Notes under the pieces: model-generated
Database searches by the model: none
What the model saw: only the letters and a program-made list of their open reading frames with translations
Told to the model about the DNA's origin: nothing
NCBI RefSeq assembly: GCF_016591975.1
Contig: NZ_AP024169.1
Coordinates: forward strand, 892,001-956,000
DNA from: Anaeromicropila herbilytica
Lineage (GTDB): Bacteria; Bacillota; Clostridia; Lachnospirales; Lachnospiraceae
DNA length: 64,000 bases
Direction: 5' to 3'
Translations under genes and position numbers: made by a program
In this document: positions 8,661 through 17,273 of the stretch, one piece after another
Position numbering within the stretch: position 1 is the first letter of the stretch
How the letters are laid out: each line of letters opens with the position of its first letter

Positions 8661-9048
8661 AAAGATCTGGAAAGTGGAAATTTAATAAAAAGTATATAAG
8701 ATAACTTTGATAAAGTATATTTGTCGTAATATTTTAGAAAGTGGTAATTTAAACAATTACGAGGATAAAAAAGAGGCAGTTAATTTTTTTATTTATTAGA
8801 AAAACTATGTATTAGAGCTAGCGAAAACGATAATTTGATAATTGCTATAGGAAATTAGTTAACTAAAAGTGTACTATGATATATTGGATCATATCTGCAT
8901 GACTGCAAAAAATAGGCTACTTGAGTTATTTAGTAGCCTATTTTTCATTATATGACCAACATTTAAAATAACGGTATAAAGTGTTAGAACAAAAATAATG
9001 ATGCGGCAGCAGCAACTCATATTCAACTAAAATAGAAAGGAGAGTTAT
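8661..9048. other. Spacer without a recognised gene
   Basis: AT-rich, with short frames broken by stops. It contains the terminator at 8907-8945 and ends in the AAAGGAGAG ribosome site of the broken gene at 9049. Confidence 0.6.
8907..8945 (+). terminator. Terminator, bidirectional form
   Basis: AAAAATAGGCTAC and GTAGCCTATTTTT form a 13-bp stem around a 12-base loop. Confidence 0.8.
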
Positions 9049-9418
9049 ATGAACCTAAGCGAGATTGCAAATATAGTTGAAAAAATTAATGATTATATTC
9101 AGCAGAGATTATGGTTTGATTTTAAGGTATTATTCTAATAGTGATATGAAAATAATAGGAGGAGAAGATCTATTTTATACTCATGAAATAGAAATTATCT
9201 TTAGAGATGTTTTCTTTGTCTCTCTTCCAATGGAGTGGAAGACAAATACAAAAAAAACAGTTTTTGAATTATTAGAAGGTGAGAATGCAAAAAAAATAAA
9301 TATTTTGTATAAAGTAGAGCAGGGATACTATATTTTAAAATTTGCACCTGAAGATTATCAAAAAGAATTTGGTTGTTTAATTGCTGCTAAAACTATAGAA
9401 TATACTCTAATAAAATAA
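9049..9418 (+). pseudogene. Immunity-like gene broken by a frameshift
   Basis: ATG 9049 has a strong site (AAAGGAGAG) and reads MNLSEIANIVEKINDYIQQR then LWFDFKVLF before a stop at 9136. The other frame, entered near 9130, continues YYSNSDMKIIGGEDLFYTHE, IEIIFRDVFFVS and KFAPEDYQKEFGCLIAAKTI to 9418. Together they make one compact protein of about 122 residues. The TTG at 9077 that would open the second frame has no ribosome site. I read it as a one-base indel in an orphan immunity gene; a sequencing error is the alternative. Confidence 0.65.
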
Positions 9419-9447
9419 ATCATAAAGATGGTTGTATATAATGATGA

Positions 9448-9570
9448 AAAAAATCTGGAAGTGCATGGACAGCACAGATAAAAGTTGTGAAAAAATTGCT
9501 TGGTCAGGGTGGTAAATTCTACAGGAATCCAAATAATTTAACTCACATACCAGTGGAGGGGATAAAATAA
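9448..9570 (+). pseudogene. Toxin-tip C-terminal remnant
   Basis: Forty residues open from a stop at 9445: SGSAWTAQIKVVKKLLGQGG, KFYRNPNNLTHIP, ending EGIK. Its TAA overlaps the ATG of the next gene (TAATG), the coupling expected of a toxin and its immunity gene. The catalytic part is missing, so the toxin type cannot be named. Confidence 0.55.
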
Positions 9571-9971
9571 TGATTGAGTATTATAAATCTTTACCAGACT
9601 ATATGCCAATTGATGAGTTAGAAAAGTTATTTAGAAGGTTTTTAATTAATGTTAAAACCACAAATTTTAGGATAGAGGAATCCTTAGAAGCTTTACTTGA
9701 ATTAGCTGATAGACAATGGTATACCTATGAATTGTTGAGTGAAGATTTGAAGGCAGAGATAGAAGAATGGCTTCTTAGTATTATTGATTTTGAATCAGAC
9801 GAAATTATTGAATATCTAACGCTGATTGTAGGTAGATTAGGTTTATCAAAGCTATATGCTACTATGAAAGGATCATTAACAGGTAATCTAAAAAAAGAAG
9901 TTAGACAGGAAATCGAGGAAATTGTAGAGGAAATAGATGGACATGTCGAGAATCCATATTATGGAATGTAG
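9570..9971 (+). CDS. Putative immunity protein, helical and acidic
   Basis: 133 residues, very acidic, predicted all-helical (RRFLINVKTTNFRIEESLEA, LLSIIDFESDEIIEYLTLIV). GGAGGGG lies 12 bases before the start. Its start overlaps the stop of the toxin remnant, so the two were translationally coupled. Size, acidity and position fit an immunity protein; no family name recognised with confidence. Confidence 0.55.
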   Translation: MIEYYKSLPDYMPIDELEKLFRRFLINVKTTNFRIEESLEALLELADRQWYTYELLSEDLKAEIEEWLLSIIDFESDEIIEYLTLIVGRLGLSKLYATMKGSLTGNLKKEVRQEIEEIVEEIDGHVENPYYGM

Positions 9972-10017
9972 TTAGGGCGTATAAAGAATCACATTGTCTT
10001 GAACCTCTTCATATTAA

Positions 10018-10143
10018 GTATTCATAAATGTTATTGATGATATAACAGCTGTTAGTTTTGATACATGGATATTTGCTGTTAGTGAACAAGTTATTATAGA
10101 GTTATATCATGAGGGTGAAATTATTGTAGGATTTTTAAGGTGA
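10018..10143 (+). pseudogene. C-terminal remnant of an immunity-like protein
   Basis: Forty-one open codons without a start, reading VIDDITAVSFDTWIFAVSEQ then ELYHEGEIIVGFLR and a stop. The SFDTWIF...YHEGEI pattern is like the end of small immunity proteins. It ends four bases before the next start. Confidence 0.45.
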
Positions 10144-10147
10144 TAAA

Positions 10148-10528
10148 ATGGCTATAAAAATTTATACAGAGCAAGTTAAAATTCATGAAACACCGCTTGA
10201 AAAGATATTTTTTGATGGCACTCAAATAACGATTGAGTTTGATGATGAAGATGAAAAAAGATGGTGCGTTATGTTTTCTCAAATACAAGAATTTAAAATT
10301 ACTACAATAGATTGTTTTGATGTGTCAAAATTACTAATGGATGGAATGAAATCTTCATATATTCTGTTTGAAGATAATTCAAAATGGATTAATAACTTAA
10401 ACATAACTTTAAACAAAACGGATTATCATGCCAGCTTTTTTGACAAGTCAAAACATTATATCTTCCCGTTTCAGGATAATATAGTCGAAGTGGTTTCGTT
10501 AAATATTAGTATTGAAAAGCTGAAATAG
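10148..10528 (+). CDS. Small acidic protein, putative immunity
   Basis: 126 residues with AAGGTGAT before the ATG. Strand-rich with an acidic run FDDEDEKRW near residue 37. No signal peptide or membrane segment. Family not recognised. Its place in a row of toxin remnants and immunity genes suggests an orphan immunity gene. Confidence 0.45.
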   Translation: MAIKIYTEQVKIHETPLEKIFFDGTQITIEFDDEDEKRWCVMFSQIQEFKITTIDCFDVSKLLMDGMKSSYILFEDNSKWINNLNITLNKTDYHASFFDKSKHYIFPFQDNIVEVVSLNISIEKLK

Positions 10529-10606
10529 AGAATTAACAATAGGTAAATATGATAATATTGTAGTGCCTGTAAGGGATATAATTTTTAGCAGGTATAAATA
10601 AACTAT

Positions 10607-10873
10607 ATGGGAAGTAGGAAAGTTATGAGAGAAGGTATTGCACAGATCGTAAATAAATGGGACCCAATAGATTTATTTCCAATGGCTCCAAAGGATGAAT
10701 ACAGTAGAGAAATTCAACTAATTAAGAATATTATTAAAGATAATATTCAAATAACTGAGGAGGAATTAGCATTAGAAATCTGTCAAGTATTTTCAAAAAG
10801 GTTCGGGAGTGATGTATTTACATATAAAATAGAGGATTGTTTACAAATTGCAGATCTAATACTAAAATTATAA
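10607..10873 (+). CDS. DUF1871-like small protein
   Basis: 88 residues. VNKWDPIDLFPMAPKDEYSR, EIQLIKNIIK and the later EICQVFSKRFGS match the DUF1871 layout (WDP, DEY..EI, F..RF). Helical and cytoplasmic. Relatives occur as accessory or immunity genes in toxin loci. The true start may be the in-frame ATG at 10625, since neither has a clear ribosome site. Confidence 0.55.
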   Translation: MGSRKVMREGIAQIVNKWDPIDLFPMAPKDEYSREIQLIKNIIKDNIQITEEELALEICQVFSKRFGSDVFTYKIEDCLQIADLILKL

Positions 10874-10949
10874 GTATGAAAGACAAAAGGCAGACATTGA
10901 TACCTTAGGAGCTAGAGCAGAAACATGGATATTATAACAGGAGAAGACA

Positions 10950-11972
10950 ATGAAGTGTAGAGCAATATTAAAGAGAGCAATTTTAGTTATGATAATACCT
11001 ATTTTGTTAATTCTGATGATTGGTGGAAATCATGCTGTAACTACTCATAAAGCTATAATAGGCGATGAATTAGATTCTAGTAGAAATAAGGATCATACTA
11101 CAGAGAATAATTTTAACACAAAATATTATCAGGAAACTTCAAACTATAGCATTGCTCCTAGTTTAATAACAAATAATGATATACAAAGACCAAAAGAAAA
11201 TGTTGGTTGGATAAAAAGTCTTACAATAAAGTATCTACAGCTTTATAACATGGATGATTTTAAGAAAGTAAGTAAAATAAATAAGTATGCCTCTCAACCG
11301 GATGAACAAAAGATTAATTCAACAAAAGAATATTCAATAGATAAAAGGATATTTATTAAAGATGGAGTCCAAATTAAATATCCACAAATATGGGGATTAC
11401 AGGATAGTAAAAAGCAAAAATATATAAATAATATGCTTAAGACAAATGCTATGTTTGCATTTGATTGGTATGATAGGAAATCAAAGGGCTTAGATTTAGA
11501 TATTGATTATAAAATTATGTGGAATAGCTCTAATTTACTTAGTGTTAAATATAGTGGATCGGGATATGCTAACAAGGCTGTGCATGTTAATAATTTTATG
11601 TACACTGTTAATATGGATATCAATCGAGGTACAAAAGTGAAGTTAAATGACTATATGAATCTTAATAAAGAATTTGTATATAAATGTATGAATTATCGAG
11701 ATTCAGAAGAAAGTATGGTAAATTATGCACTAGAAGATATGATTTCGAATAATGACTATAATATTTTACTCAAATATTTTAATCATGCAGATTCTACATA
11801 TGATTACGAGCCAGCTATATTTAGTTATTTTACAAAAGATTCATTAGGATTATGTATAGAGGTATCAGATACGTTTGGAGGTTATGTTGATATTAGATAT
11901 AAATATTCAGAACTAAAAAAATATTTAAAAAAAGATAGTGAAGTGAGGAGTATAACCAATTATATGAAATAG
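10950..11972 (+). CDS. Membrane-anchored paralogue of the 85-951 lipoprotein
   Basis: 340 residues behind AGGAGAAG. A single N-terminal membrane segment (residues 9-29) lacks a lipobox Cys. A Asn/Thr/Ser-rich stretch follows to about residue 130, and then IKYPQIWGL, LLSVKYSGSG, VNNFMYTVNMDI and FTKDSLGLCIEV. These mirror IDYPQIINF, LLSIEYIGQE, VNNLFYSTNINI and LTEDSLGISVGV in 85-951. So this is a diverged copy with changed anchoring, in the DUF3298/RsiV-C style. It is the last gene of the island. Confidence 0.6.
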   Translation: MKCRAILKRAILVMIIPILLILMIGGNHAVTTHKAIIGDELDSSRNKDHTTENNFNTKYYQETSNYSIAPSLITNNDIQRPKENVGWIKSLTIKYLQLYNMDDFKKVSKINKYASQPDEQKINSTKEYSIDKRIFIKDGVQIKYPQIWGLQDSKKQKYINNMLKTNAMFAFDWYDRKSKGLDLDIDYKIMWNSSNLLSVKYSGSGYANKAVHVNNFMYTVNMDINRGTKVKLNDYMNLNKEFVYKCMNYRDSEESMVNYALEDMISNNDYNILLKYFNHADSTYDYEPAIFSYFTKDSLGLCIEVSDTFGGYVDIRYKYSELKKYLKKDSEVRSITNYMK

Positions 11973-12101
11973 CCCCTATATGTTAATAAGTCAACATTGA
12001 ATGGAACAAAAATTGGCTTATTATTGTGATGTATTAGATTTCTGAGCTATTAGATAGAAAACTTAAACTAAAAACTAAAACGTATATTAAATATTAGCAA
12101 T

Positions 12102-12145
12102 AAAAAACTCGTTAGTTGAAATTAATTAAGCACTAACGAGTTTTT
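12102..12145. terminator. Bidirectional terminator between island and iron operon
   Basis: AAAAAACTCGTTAGT and ACTAACGAGTTTTT pair around a 15-base loop, with T or A tracts on both sides. It separates the convergent ends of the toxin island and the iron ABC operon. Confidence 0.85.
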
Positions 12146-12187
12146 CTTTTATAAGAATTAGCAAAAAAATATTATCGAATCTTCCAT

Positions 12188-12991
12188 CTACCCCATAACA
12201 TGGTGCCTTCCCTTCGGAACAATAAAAGGCGACCCGGATACGGGATCTTTAATAACTGCACACTCTAAGCTAAACACTTTCTGAATCAATTCTTCTGATA
12301 TAACCTCATCAGGAGAACCCTCAGCAATCAAGTTACCTTTATGAAGAGCGAAGATATAGTCTGAATAGCGAGCAGATAGATTAATATCGTGAAGCACCAT
12401 GACAATAGTGGTGCCTCGTTTTCTATTTAGATCGGTCAATAAGTCTAATATTTCCACTTGGTAGGTAATATCAAGGAAAGTTGTAGGTTCGTCTAGTAGA
12501 AGAATATCGGTTTGTTGAGCGAGTGCCATCGCGATCCATACTCTTTGACGCTGACCACCTGAGAGTTCATCCACACTTCGATTCGCGAGATCTGTAATTC
12601 CCATAATCTCAAGAGCTTCTTGAACTGCTTCATAATCCTTCTTACCCCAACCTTTTAAGAAGGTCTGATAAGGAAATCTTCCTCTACCAACTAGATCAGC
12701 TACGGTAATACCTTCTGGCACAACAGGAGATTGTGGTAGTAGTCCCAAGGTTCTTGCTAATTGCTTTGATGGAATCTTATTTATTTTTTTGTCATCAAGT
12801 AGTATCTCACCAGAGATGGGTTTGATTAGTCTAGCTAGAGTCTTAAGGAGAGTCGATTTTCCACAAGCGTTTGCGCCTATGATTACACTAATCTTACCAC
12901 TAGGAACGACTAAGCTGATTCCGTTATTAATAATTTTATTGTCATACCCAGCGACGATATTATTTGCTTTTAATATGGGTGTTGTTGTCAT
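12188..12991 (-). CDS. Iron-siderophore ABC transporter ATP-binding protein
   Basis: 267 residues. Walker A GANACGKSTLLKTL near 38, Q-loop LLPQSPVVPEG, signature LSGGQRQRVWIAMAL, Walker B ILLLDEPTTFLDI and H-loop VLHDINLSARYSD are all intact. FecE/FepC/FhuC class. Its start overlaps the upstream permease stop by four bases (ATGA). It powers uptake through the two permeases encoded upstream. Confidence 0.93.
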   Translation of the reverse strand: MTTTPILKANNIVAGYDNKIINNGISLVVPSGKISVIIGANACGKSTLLKTLARLIKPISGEILLDDKKINKIPSKQLARTLGLLPQSPVVPEGITVADLVGRGRFPYQTFLKGWGKKDYEAVQEALEIMGITDLANRSVDELSGGQRQRVWIAMALAQQTDILLLDEPTTFLDITYQVEILDLLTDLNRKRGTTIVMVLHDINLSARYSDYIFALHKGNLIAEGSPDEVISEELIQKVFSLECAVIKDPVSGSPFIVPKGRHHVMG

Positions 12992-14022
12992 GAGGATCCT
13001 CCCCTTCGATTCATTTGAATAAGTAAAATTAGGAGATAAGGTGAACCTAGAATACCAGTAATAATGCCTACAGGGAATCTTGTGTCAAAAGCATATTGAC
13101 CAATTAGATCTGCGCCAAGTACCAAGATGGCACCAACAAGACCAGCAGGTAAGGTATTTGATGTCCCATTTCCAATAAGTCTGCCGGCGATAGGGCCAGC
13201 GAGGAATGCTACAAAAGCAACCGGTCCAGTAACCGAAGTAGCAAAAGCAATAAGAAATACGGAGCTTAGTACCAATAATATTCTTGTTTGGTTCGCGTTT
13301 AACCCAAGAGTTATGGCTAACTGTTCTCCTAATTCTAAGATTTTAAGATGTCTTCCAAGTAAGAGGATGACAAGTCCAAAGATGAACACTATGAGGAAAA
13401 GTACGGGGATACTTGACATCTGCATTCCGTTTAAGCTTCCACTTAACCATCTTAGTGCACCTGGCACATCATATTGAGAGGCTCTTAGTAATAGATAGGA
13501 GATAACAGCACTTAACATAGCTTGTACACCAATACCAATTAATATTAACTTACCTCCAGAGAAGCTTCCTCCTTTGGAAAGTAAGTAGATTAGAATAGCA
13601 ACGATAAGTCCTGTGATCACAGCAGCAATCGATACAATACTTCCACTTAGCTCTAGTACTAGTATGCAAAATACTGCTGCAACACTAGAACCAGATGTAA
13701 CGCCAATGATATCGGGACTTGCAAGTGGATTGCGAAGCATTGTCTGAAAAGTGCTTCCAGCAATACCAAATGCGATTCCAACAAGAAGTCCAGAAAGCAT
13801 TCTTGGTAAACGAATCGTACCAATGGCGAACGAAGCACCTCTTATCTCTTCGCCCATCAGTACGCGAAGTACGACTTCTAGAGGATATCTAGTATTTCCT
13901 AATAAGAGCATGGTAGTAGAAAGAATAAGTGTTAGAATAACCAGAAGACTGGTTACTATCATCCACCGGTTACGGCGATGAAGATATCCTTTTTGTATGG
14001 TAGTAAGATTATTTTTTGTCAT
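12988..14022 (-). CDS. FecCD-family iron-siderophore permease
   Basis: 344 residues with about ten membrane segments. FecCD hallmarks: LRLPRMLSGLLVGIAFGIAG, TFQTMLRNPLASPDIIGVTS, and GPVAFVAFLAGPIAGRLIG near the coupling region. ATGA overlaps with both neighbours show one translationally coupled operon. Partner of the permease at 14019-15017. Confidence 0.93.
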   Translation of the reverse strand: MTKNNLTTIQKGYLHRRNRWMIVTSLLVILTLILSTTMLLLGNTRYPLEVVLRVLMGEEIRGASFAIGTIRLPRMLSGLLVGIAFGIAGSTFQTMLRNPLASPDIIGVTSGSSVAAVFCILVLELSGSIVSIAAVITGLIVAILIYLLSKGGSFSGGKLILIGIGVQAMLSAVISYLLLRASQYDVPGALRWLSGSLNGMQMSSIPVLFLIVFIFGLVILLLGRHLKILELGEQLAITLGLNANQTRILLVLSSVFLIAFATSVTGPVAFVAFLAGPIAGRLIGNGTSNTLPAGLVGAILVLGADLIGQYAFDTRFPVGIITGILGSPYLLILLIQMNRRGGSS

Positions 14023-15017
14023 ATTGATCGCACCTTCGCTCTCATAGCAATGAATATAAGGATTGGAGCCCCAAGAAAAGCAGTGATAACACCTGCTTCT
14101 AGTTCGCCACCATTTCCAAGGAGTCTTCCAATTACATCCGATATGGTTAATAGAATTGCACCACCAAATGCAGACATAGGCAGAAGGATACTAAGGTTTG
14201 GACCACAGAGGAGACGCATCATATGTGGAACCATAAGCCCAACAAAGCCAATAGGACCAGCTAATGCAGTAGTTGCTCCACATAGTAGCACTCCAGCCAG
14301 TGCAGCTGCAATTCTTACGAGTCCAGTATTTACACCAAGACCAGTGGCAACATCGTCTCCTAATGCGAGAGCATTCAGTGCTGGAGAAGATAGAATACCT
14401 ATGATTAATCCAACAATGAAAAATGGAAGTACAGATGTAATTCCTTCCATAGTAGCGCCACTCACACTTCCAACCTGCCAGAAGCGAAAGGCATTCATAA
14501 CCTCTGTTCGAGGTAATACAAGTGCACTCACTAATGAAGATAGCGCAGCACTGGTAGCAGCACCAGCCAATGCAAGTTTGATAGGTGTTGCACCACCAGA
14601 ACCCATAGAACCTACTCCATAGACAAAGACTGCTGTTAAAGTAGCACCAGCTAAAGCAAACCAGATGTATTGCCCCGCTGTATTAATGTGAAAAAAAGTA
14701 ATACCACTAACTACAAATAAAGATGCGCCAGTATTCACTCCTAAGATACTAGGATCTGCAATAGGATTACGTGTGATCGCTTGCATCAGAACACCGGACA
14801 CCCCAAGGGATGCACCGGCGATGATACTAAAAATGGTTCTTGGAATACGTTCATGAACGACAATCGCATTAAGAGAATCTAGGTCAGGGTGCGTTAAAGC
14901 TTCAATCACCTCAGGAAGACTGATATAACGAGCTCCGAATATGAGAGAAGCCAATATACATAACACTAGACTTAGGAGGCTTCCAATCAGTATGGCGATT
15001 ATTCTTGTATGTTTCAT
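14019..15017 (-). CDS. FecCD-family iron-siderophore permease
   Basis: 332 residues, polytopic. It contains VHERIPRTIFSIIAGASLGV, MQAITRNPIADPSILGVNTG and GPIGFVGLMVPHMMRLL, as in FepD/FhuB. It forms the heterodimeric channel with the next permease. The ATGA overlap with the binding-protein gene upstream shows tight coupling. Confidence 0.93.
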   Translation of the reverse strand: MKHTRIIAILIGSLLSLVLCILASLIFGARYISLPEVIEALTHPDLDSLNAIVVHERIPRTIFSIIAGASLGVSGVLMQAITRNPIADPSILGVNTGASLFVVSGITFFHINTAGQYIWFALAGATLTAVFVYGVGSMGSGGATPIKLALAGAATSAALSSLVSALVLPRTEVMNAFRFWQVGSVSGATMEGITSVLPFFIVGLIIGILSSPALNALALGDDVATGLGVNTGLVRIAAALAGVLLCGATTALAGPIGFVGLMVPHMMRLLCGPNLSILLPMSAFGGAILLTISDVIGRLLGNGGELEAGVITAFLGAPILIFIAMRAKVRSI

Positions 15018-16090
15018 TGTACTTTATCAGCCGCCTTTTTTAGGATGGTTAGGTATTCATCAATGGTTGCAGGAATGGATAGAGCACTTGGTGTACCAGA
15101 GGCTGCTAAAGGTGTACCATCTGGAATAAGTGCAACAGATCCTCTTTTTACAGCTGGAATTGTTCCAATTAGAGGGTCGGCTTGTAAGGCTTTTAATAAA
15201 GTATCATCACCATAGGCAACCATAATATCTACATCTCTAAAGATATCAACTTTCTCTGCACTTAGTTCGATCGAAAAGCTGGATGCGCCCTCTTGAAGTT
15301 TTGCAATACTTGCAGGGATGCTCATTCCTAGATCATTTAAGTAAGCGGCACGTGGATCGGTAGGAAGATATACATAGAACTTTCCAAGGTCTGCTGGATT
15401 GAAGTAGAAGAATGCTACAGTCTTACCTTTTAATTGTGGAGAAGCATTTGTCTTATCTGCAATGAGATCTTCCAAGTCACTCACTAGCTGTTCACCTTCT
15501 GTCTTCATACCCATACCAGTTGCATCAAGTATGATCTGGTCACGCCAGTATGTTTGCCAAGCAGCAGTAGGGTAAGCTACGACAGGTGCTATTTGACTTA
15601 ATAGGTCATATTCTTCTTTTGTAATTCCAGAATAAGAAGCAAGGATTACATCTGGATTAGCATCACTAATGGCTTCGTAATCTAAGCCATCAGTATCGTT
15701 AAAGATGACTGGTTTTTTAACGCCTAATTCTTTGAACCTTTCTTTTGTCCAAGGTAAAAGGCCGCTGCCATCGGTTACACCATAATTGGCTTGTGAGATA
15801 CCAGCTGGAACAACGCCAAGAGCTAAAGGAACATCTTGATTTCCCCAAGAGATTGTAACGACATTCTTTGGTTTGTTCTCAATCACTGTTTCTCCAAAGG
15901 CATGTTTGATGGTGATTGGATAACTTACATTCGTATCAGTGGAACTATCATTAGAAGCAGATGTTTCTGCTTTAGTTGATGAGTCTGCAGATTCCTTTGA
16001 ATCGGATGATTTTGTTACTTTGTTTGAGCAAGCCGTCAATGACAGCATTAATATAATAACAAACATGGAACTTAACTTTCTTGATTTCAT
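15014..16090 (-). CDS. Iron-siderophore binding lipoprotein (FecB/FepB-type)
   Basis: 358 residues. Lipobox LTAC (Cys 21), then a Ser/Thr/Asp linker to residue 55, then two periplasmic-binding lobes: FGETVIENKPKNVVTISWGN, then NPDVILASYSGIT and later DIMVAYGDDTLL. This is the cluster A-II/type III fold used for ferric siderophores. It is the first gene of the operon, with AGAAAGAGGAAA ahead of the ATG. The precise siderophore cannot be read from the sequence. Confidence 0.9.
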   Translation of the reverse strand: MKSRKLSSMFVIILMLSLTACSNKVTKSSDSKESADSSTKAETSASNDSSTDTNVSYPITIKHAFGETVIENKPKNVVTISWGNQDVPLALGVVPAGISQANYGVTDGSGLLPWTKERFKELGVKKPVIFNDTDGLDYEAISDANPDVILASYSGITKEEYDLLSQIAPVVAYPTAAWQTYWRDQIILDATGMGMKTEGEQLVSDLEDLIADKTNASPQLKGKTVAFFYFNPADLGKFYVYLPTDPRAAYLNDLGMSIPASIAKLQEGASSFSIELSAEKVDIFRDVDIMVAYGDDTLLKALQADPLIGTIPAVKRGSVALIPDGTPLAASGTPSALSIPATIDEYLTILKKAADKVQ

Positions 16091-16130
16091 AAAGTTTCCT
16101 CTTTCTTTCTAAATATAATAAAATGCGACA

Positions 16131-16148
16131 AGTTAGTTTACACTAACT
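16131..16148. promoter_or_regulatory. Candidate operator upstream of the iron operon
   Basis: AGTTAGT TTAC ACTAACT, a palindrome with 7-bp arms 41 bases before the binding-protein ATG. AAAATG and CATTTT further out extend the symmetry. The spacing and the TTAGT/ACTAA arms are suited to a metal-dependent repressor of the DtxR or Fur class. The regulator is inferred. Confidence 0.5.
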
Positions 16149-16324
16149 GACCACATTTTATATGGATTATGTATTGCTGTCAAGCTGATTAGAAGAGATT
16201 TGGGCTTAATGATAAAGAATGTACATTAAGGAATGGGAATTATAATAATAGCAGTAAATGAAAATAATTCCATCTTAGAAAAATATTCAGATAGGATATT
16301 GAAGTGAGTTCTGCCTTCCAAAAT

Positions 16325-16383
16325 AAAAATAACGCTGCTATCTTAGAATCCATATTAGGTTCTAAGATAGCAGCGTTATTTTT
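16325..16383 (-). terminator. Terminator of the YdcZ pair
   Basis: Two 24-base arms (16325-16348 and 16360-16383) pair perfectly (AACGCTGCTATCTTAGAA core) around an 11-base loop. The left arm gives a U-tract for the minus strand. The gene stop lies just inside. Confidence 0.9.
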
Positions 16384-16831
16384 ATTCTAGAGCTTCTTTC
16401 TTATCAACCCAAAGTATATAGCTTAGTCCCAATACAACAAAGATACCACCAATTAACTTTCCAAGTGATAATTCTTGAAGAATAAAATAATCAATAGCAA
16501 TCCCCACAAATAATTGACCGATGAATATGAGGAGAGTCAGATAAAAAGAAGAAATTCGAGGAGTTATATAATTCGAGGATAGAATGGTAATCACTCCGAC
16601 AATTCCGCCGAAATAAGCCCATATTGGTACGGAATGATAACGGGAGATAGTGATTAGAGAGCTTTCTTTACTAACGAAGAAGCATAGGATAGATACGATA
16701 AGCCCAACAATATAATTAATCAATGTTCCTTGGAGGGTACCGATTTTCTCTGCTAATTTTGAATTAATAATACGAGCAAGTACAATGGTTATACCAGAGC
16801 CTGCAGCAGCTAATAAATATATGAATAACAT
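16382..16831 (-). CDS. YdcZ-type DMT transporter, second subunit
   Basis: 149 residues with five membrane segments and GSGITIVLARIINSKLAEKI near the start, then GTLINYIVGLIVS, as in the YdcZ/DUF606 branch of the drug/metabolite superfamily. It starts 19 bases after the related gene upstream. The two probably form one heterodimeric carrier, since each is half the normal length. Substrate unknown. Confidence 0.8.
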   Translation of the reverse strand: MLFIYLLAAAGSGITIVLARIINSKLAEKIGTLQGTLINYIVGLIVSILCFFVSKESSLITISRYHSVPIWAYFGGIVGVITILSSNYITPRISSFYLTLLIFIGQLFVGIAIDYFILQELSLGKLIGGIFVVLGLSYILWVDKKEALE

Positions 16832-16850
16832 GAATTCACTTTCCTTTCTT

Positions 16851-17273
16851 TTAATAGATAATCATAATGACAATACCAAATGCCATAAGAACTAAGCCAA
16901 TGGTCTTCTTTGGGTTAAATCGAATCACTTTCATTCCTAATATTCCATAATGATCTATAATAATTGAAAAAATGGTTTGTGCAAGTAAGCCGATGGCTAA
17001 TGGAAGAGATACTCCTAGATGAAGATAACTAATGTTACTAAAGACTACGGTTCCAACTCCGATAAGTCCAGCACTATATAAGTATAAAGGGGTTTTTCTA
17101 TCAAGAGTAATCTTAGTTTTGGTAAGTAATAATACCGCAATAATTGCAATAAAACCAACGGTATGAATGATAATGCTAGAACTAAAGCTTTCAAAATGGT
17201 CGGATACAGTACCATTTAAGAATACCATGACAGAATTAACGGCACCAATCAGTAAAGATATAAAATAATTCAT
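16851..17273 (-). CDS. YdcZ-type DMT transporter, first subunit
   Basis: 140 residues, five membrane segments. MNYFISLLIGAVNSVMVFLN, HTVGFIAIIAVLL and LGVSLPLAIGLLAQTIFSII match the YdcZ family. Its start has GAAAGGAAAT ahead. The pair is divergent from the Crp/Fnr-type regulator at 17844, a frequent pairing that suggests control by it. Confidence 0.8.
   Translation of the reverse strand: MNYFISLLIGAVNSVMVFLNGTVSDHFESFSSSIIIHTVGFIAIIAVLLLTKTKITLDRKTPLYLYSAGLIGVGTVVFSNISYLHLGVSLPLAIGLLAQTIFSIIIDHYGILGMKVIRFNPKKTIGLVLMAFGIVIMIIY

Noticed and set aside
10876..10937. Open codons reading RQKADIDTLGARAETWIL before the 10950 gene
   Set aside because: Could be another toxin-tail remnant, but about twenty residues without motif are too little to list as a feature.
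13978..14622. Open frame of 214 codons on the plus strand
   Set aside because: It is antisense to the two FecCD permeases, whose motifs are clear; composition is that of a shadow frame and no ribosome site is present.
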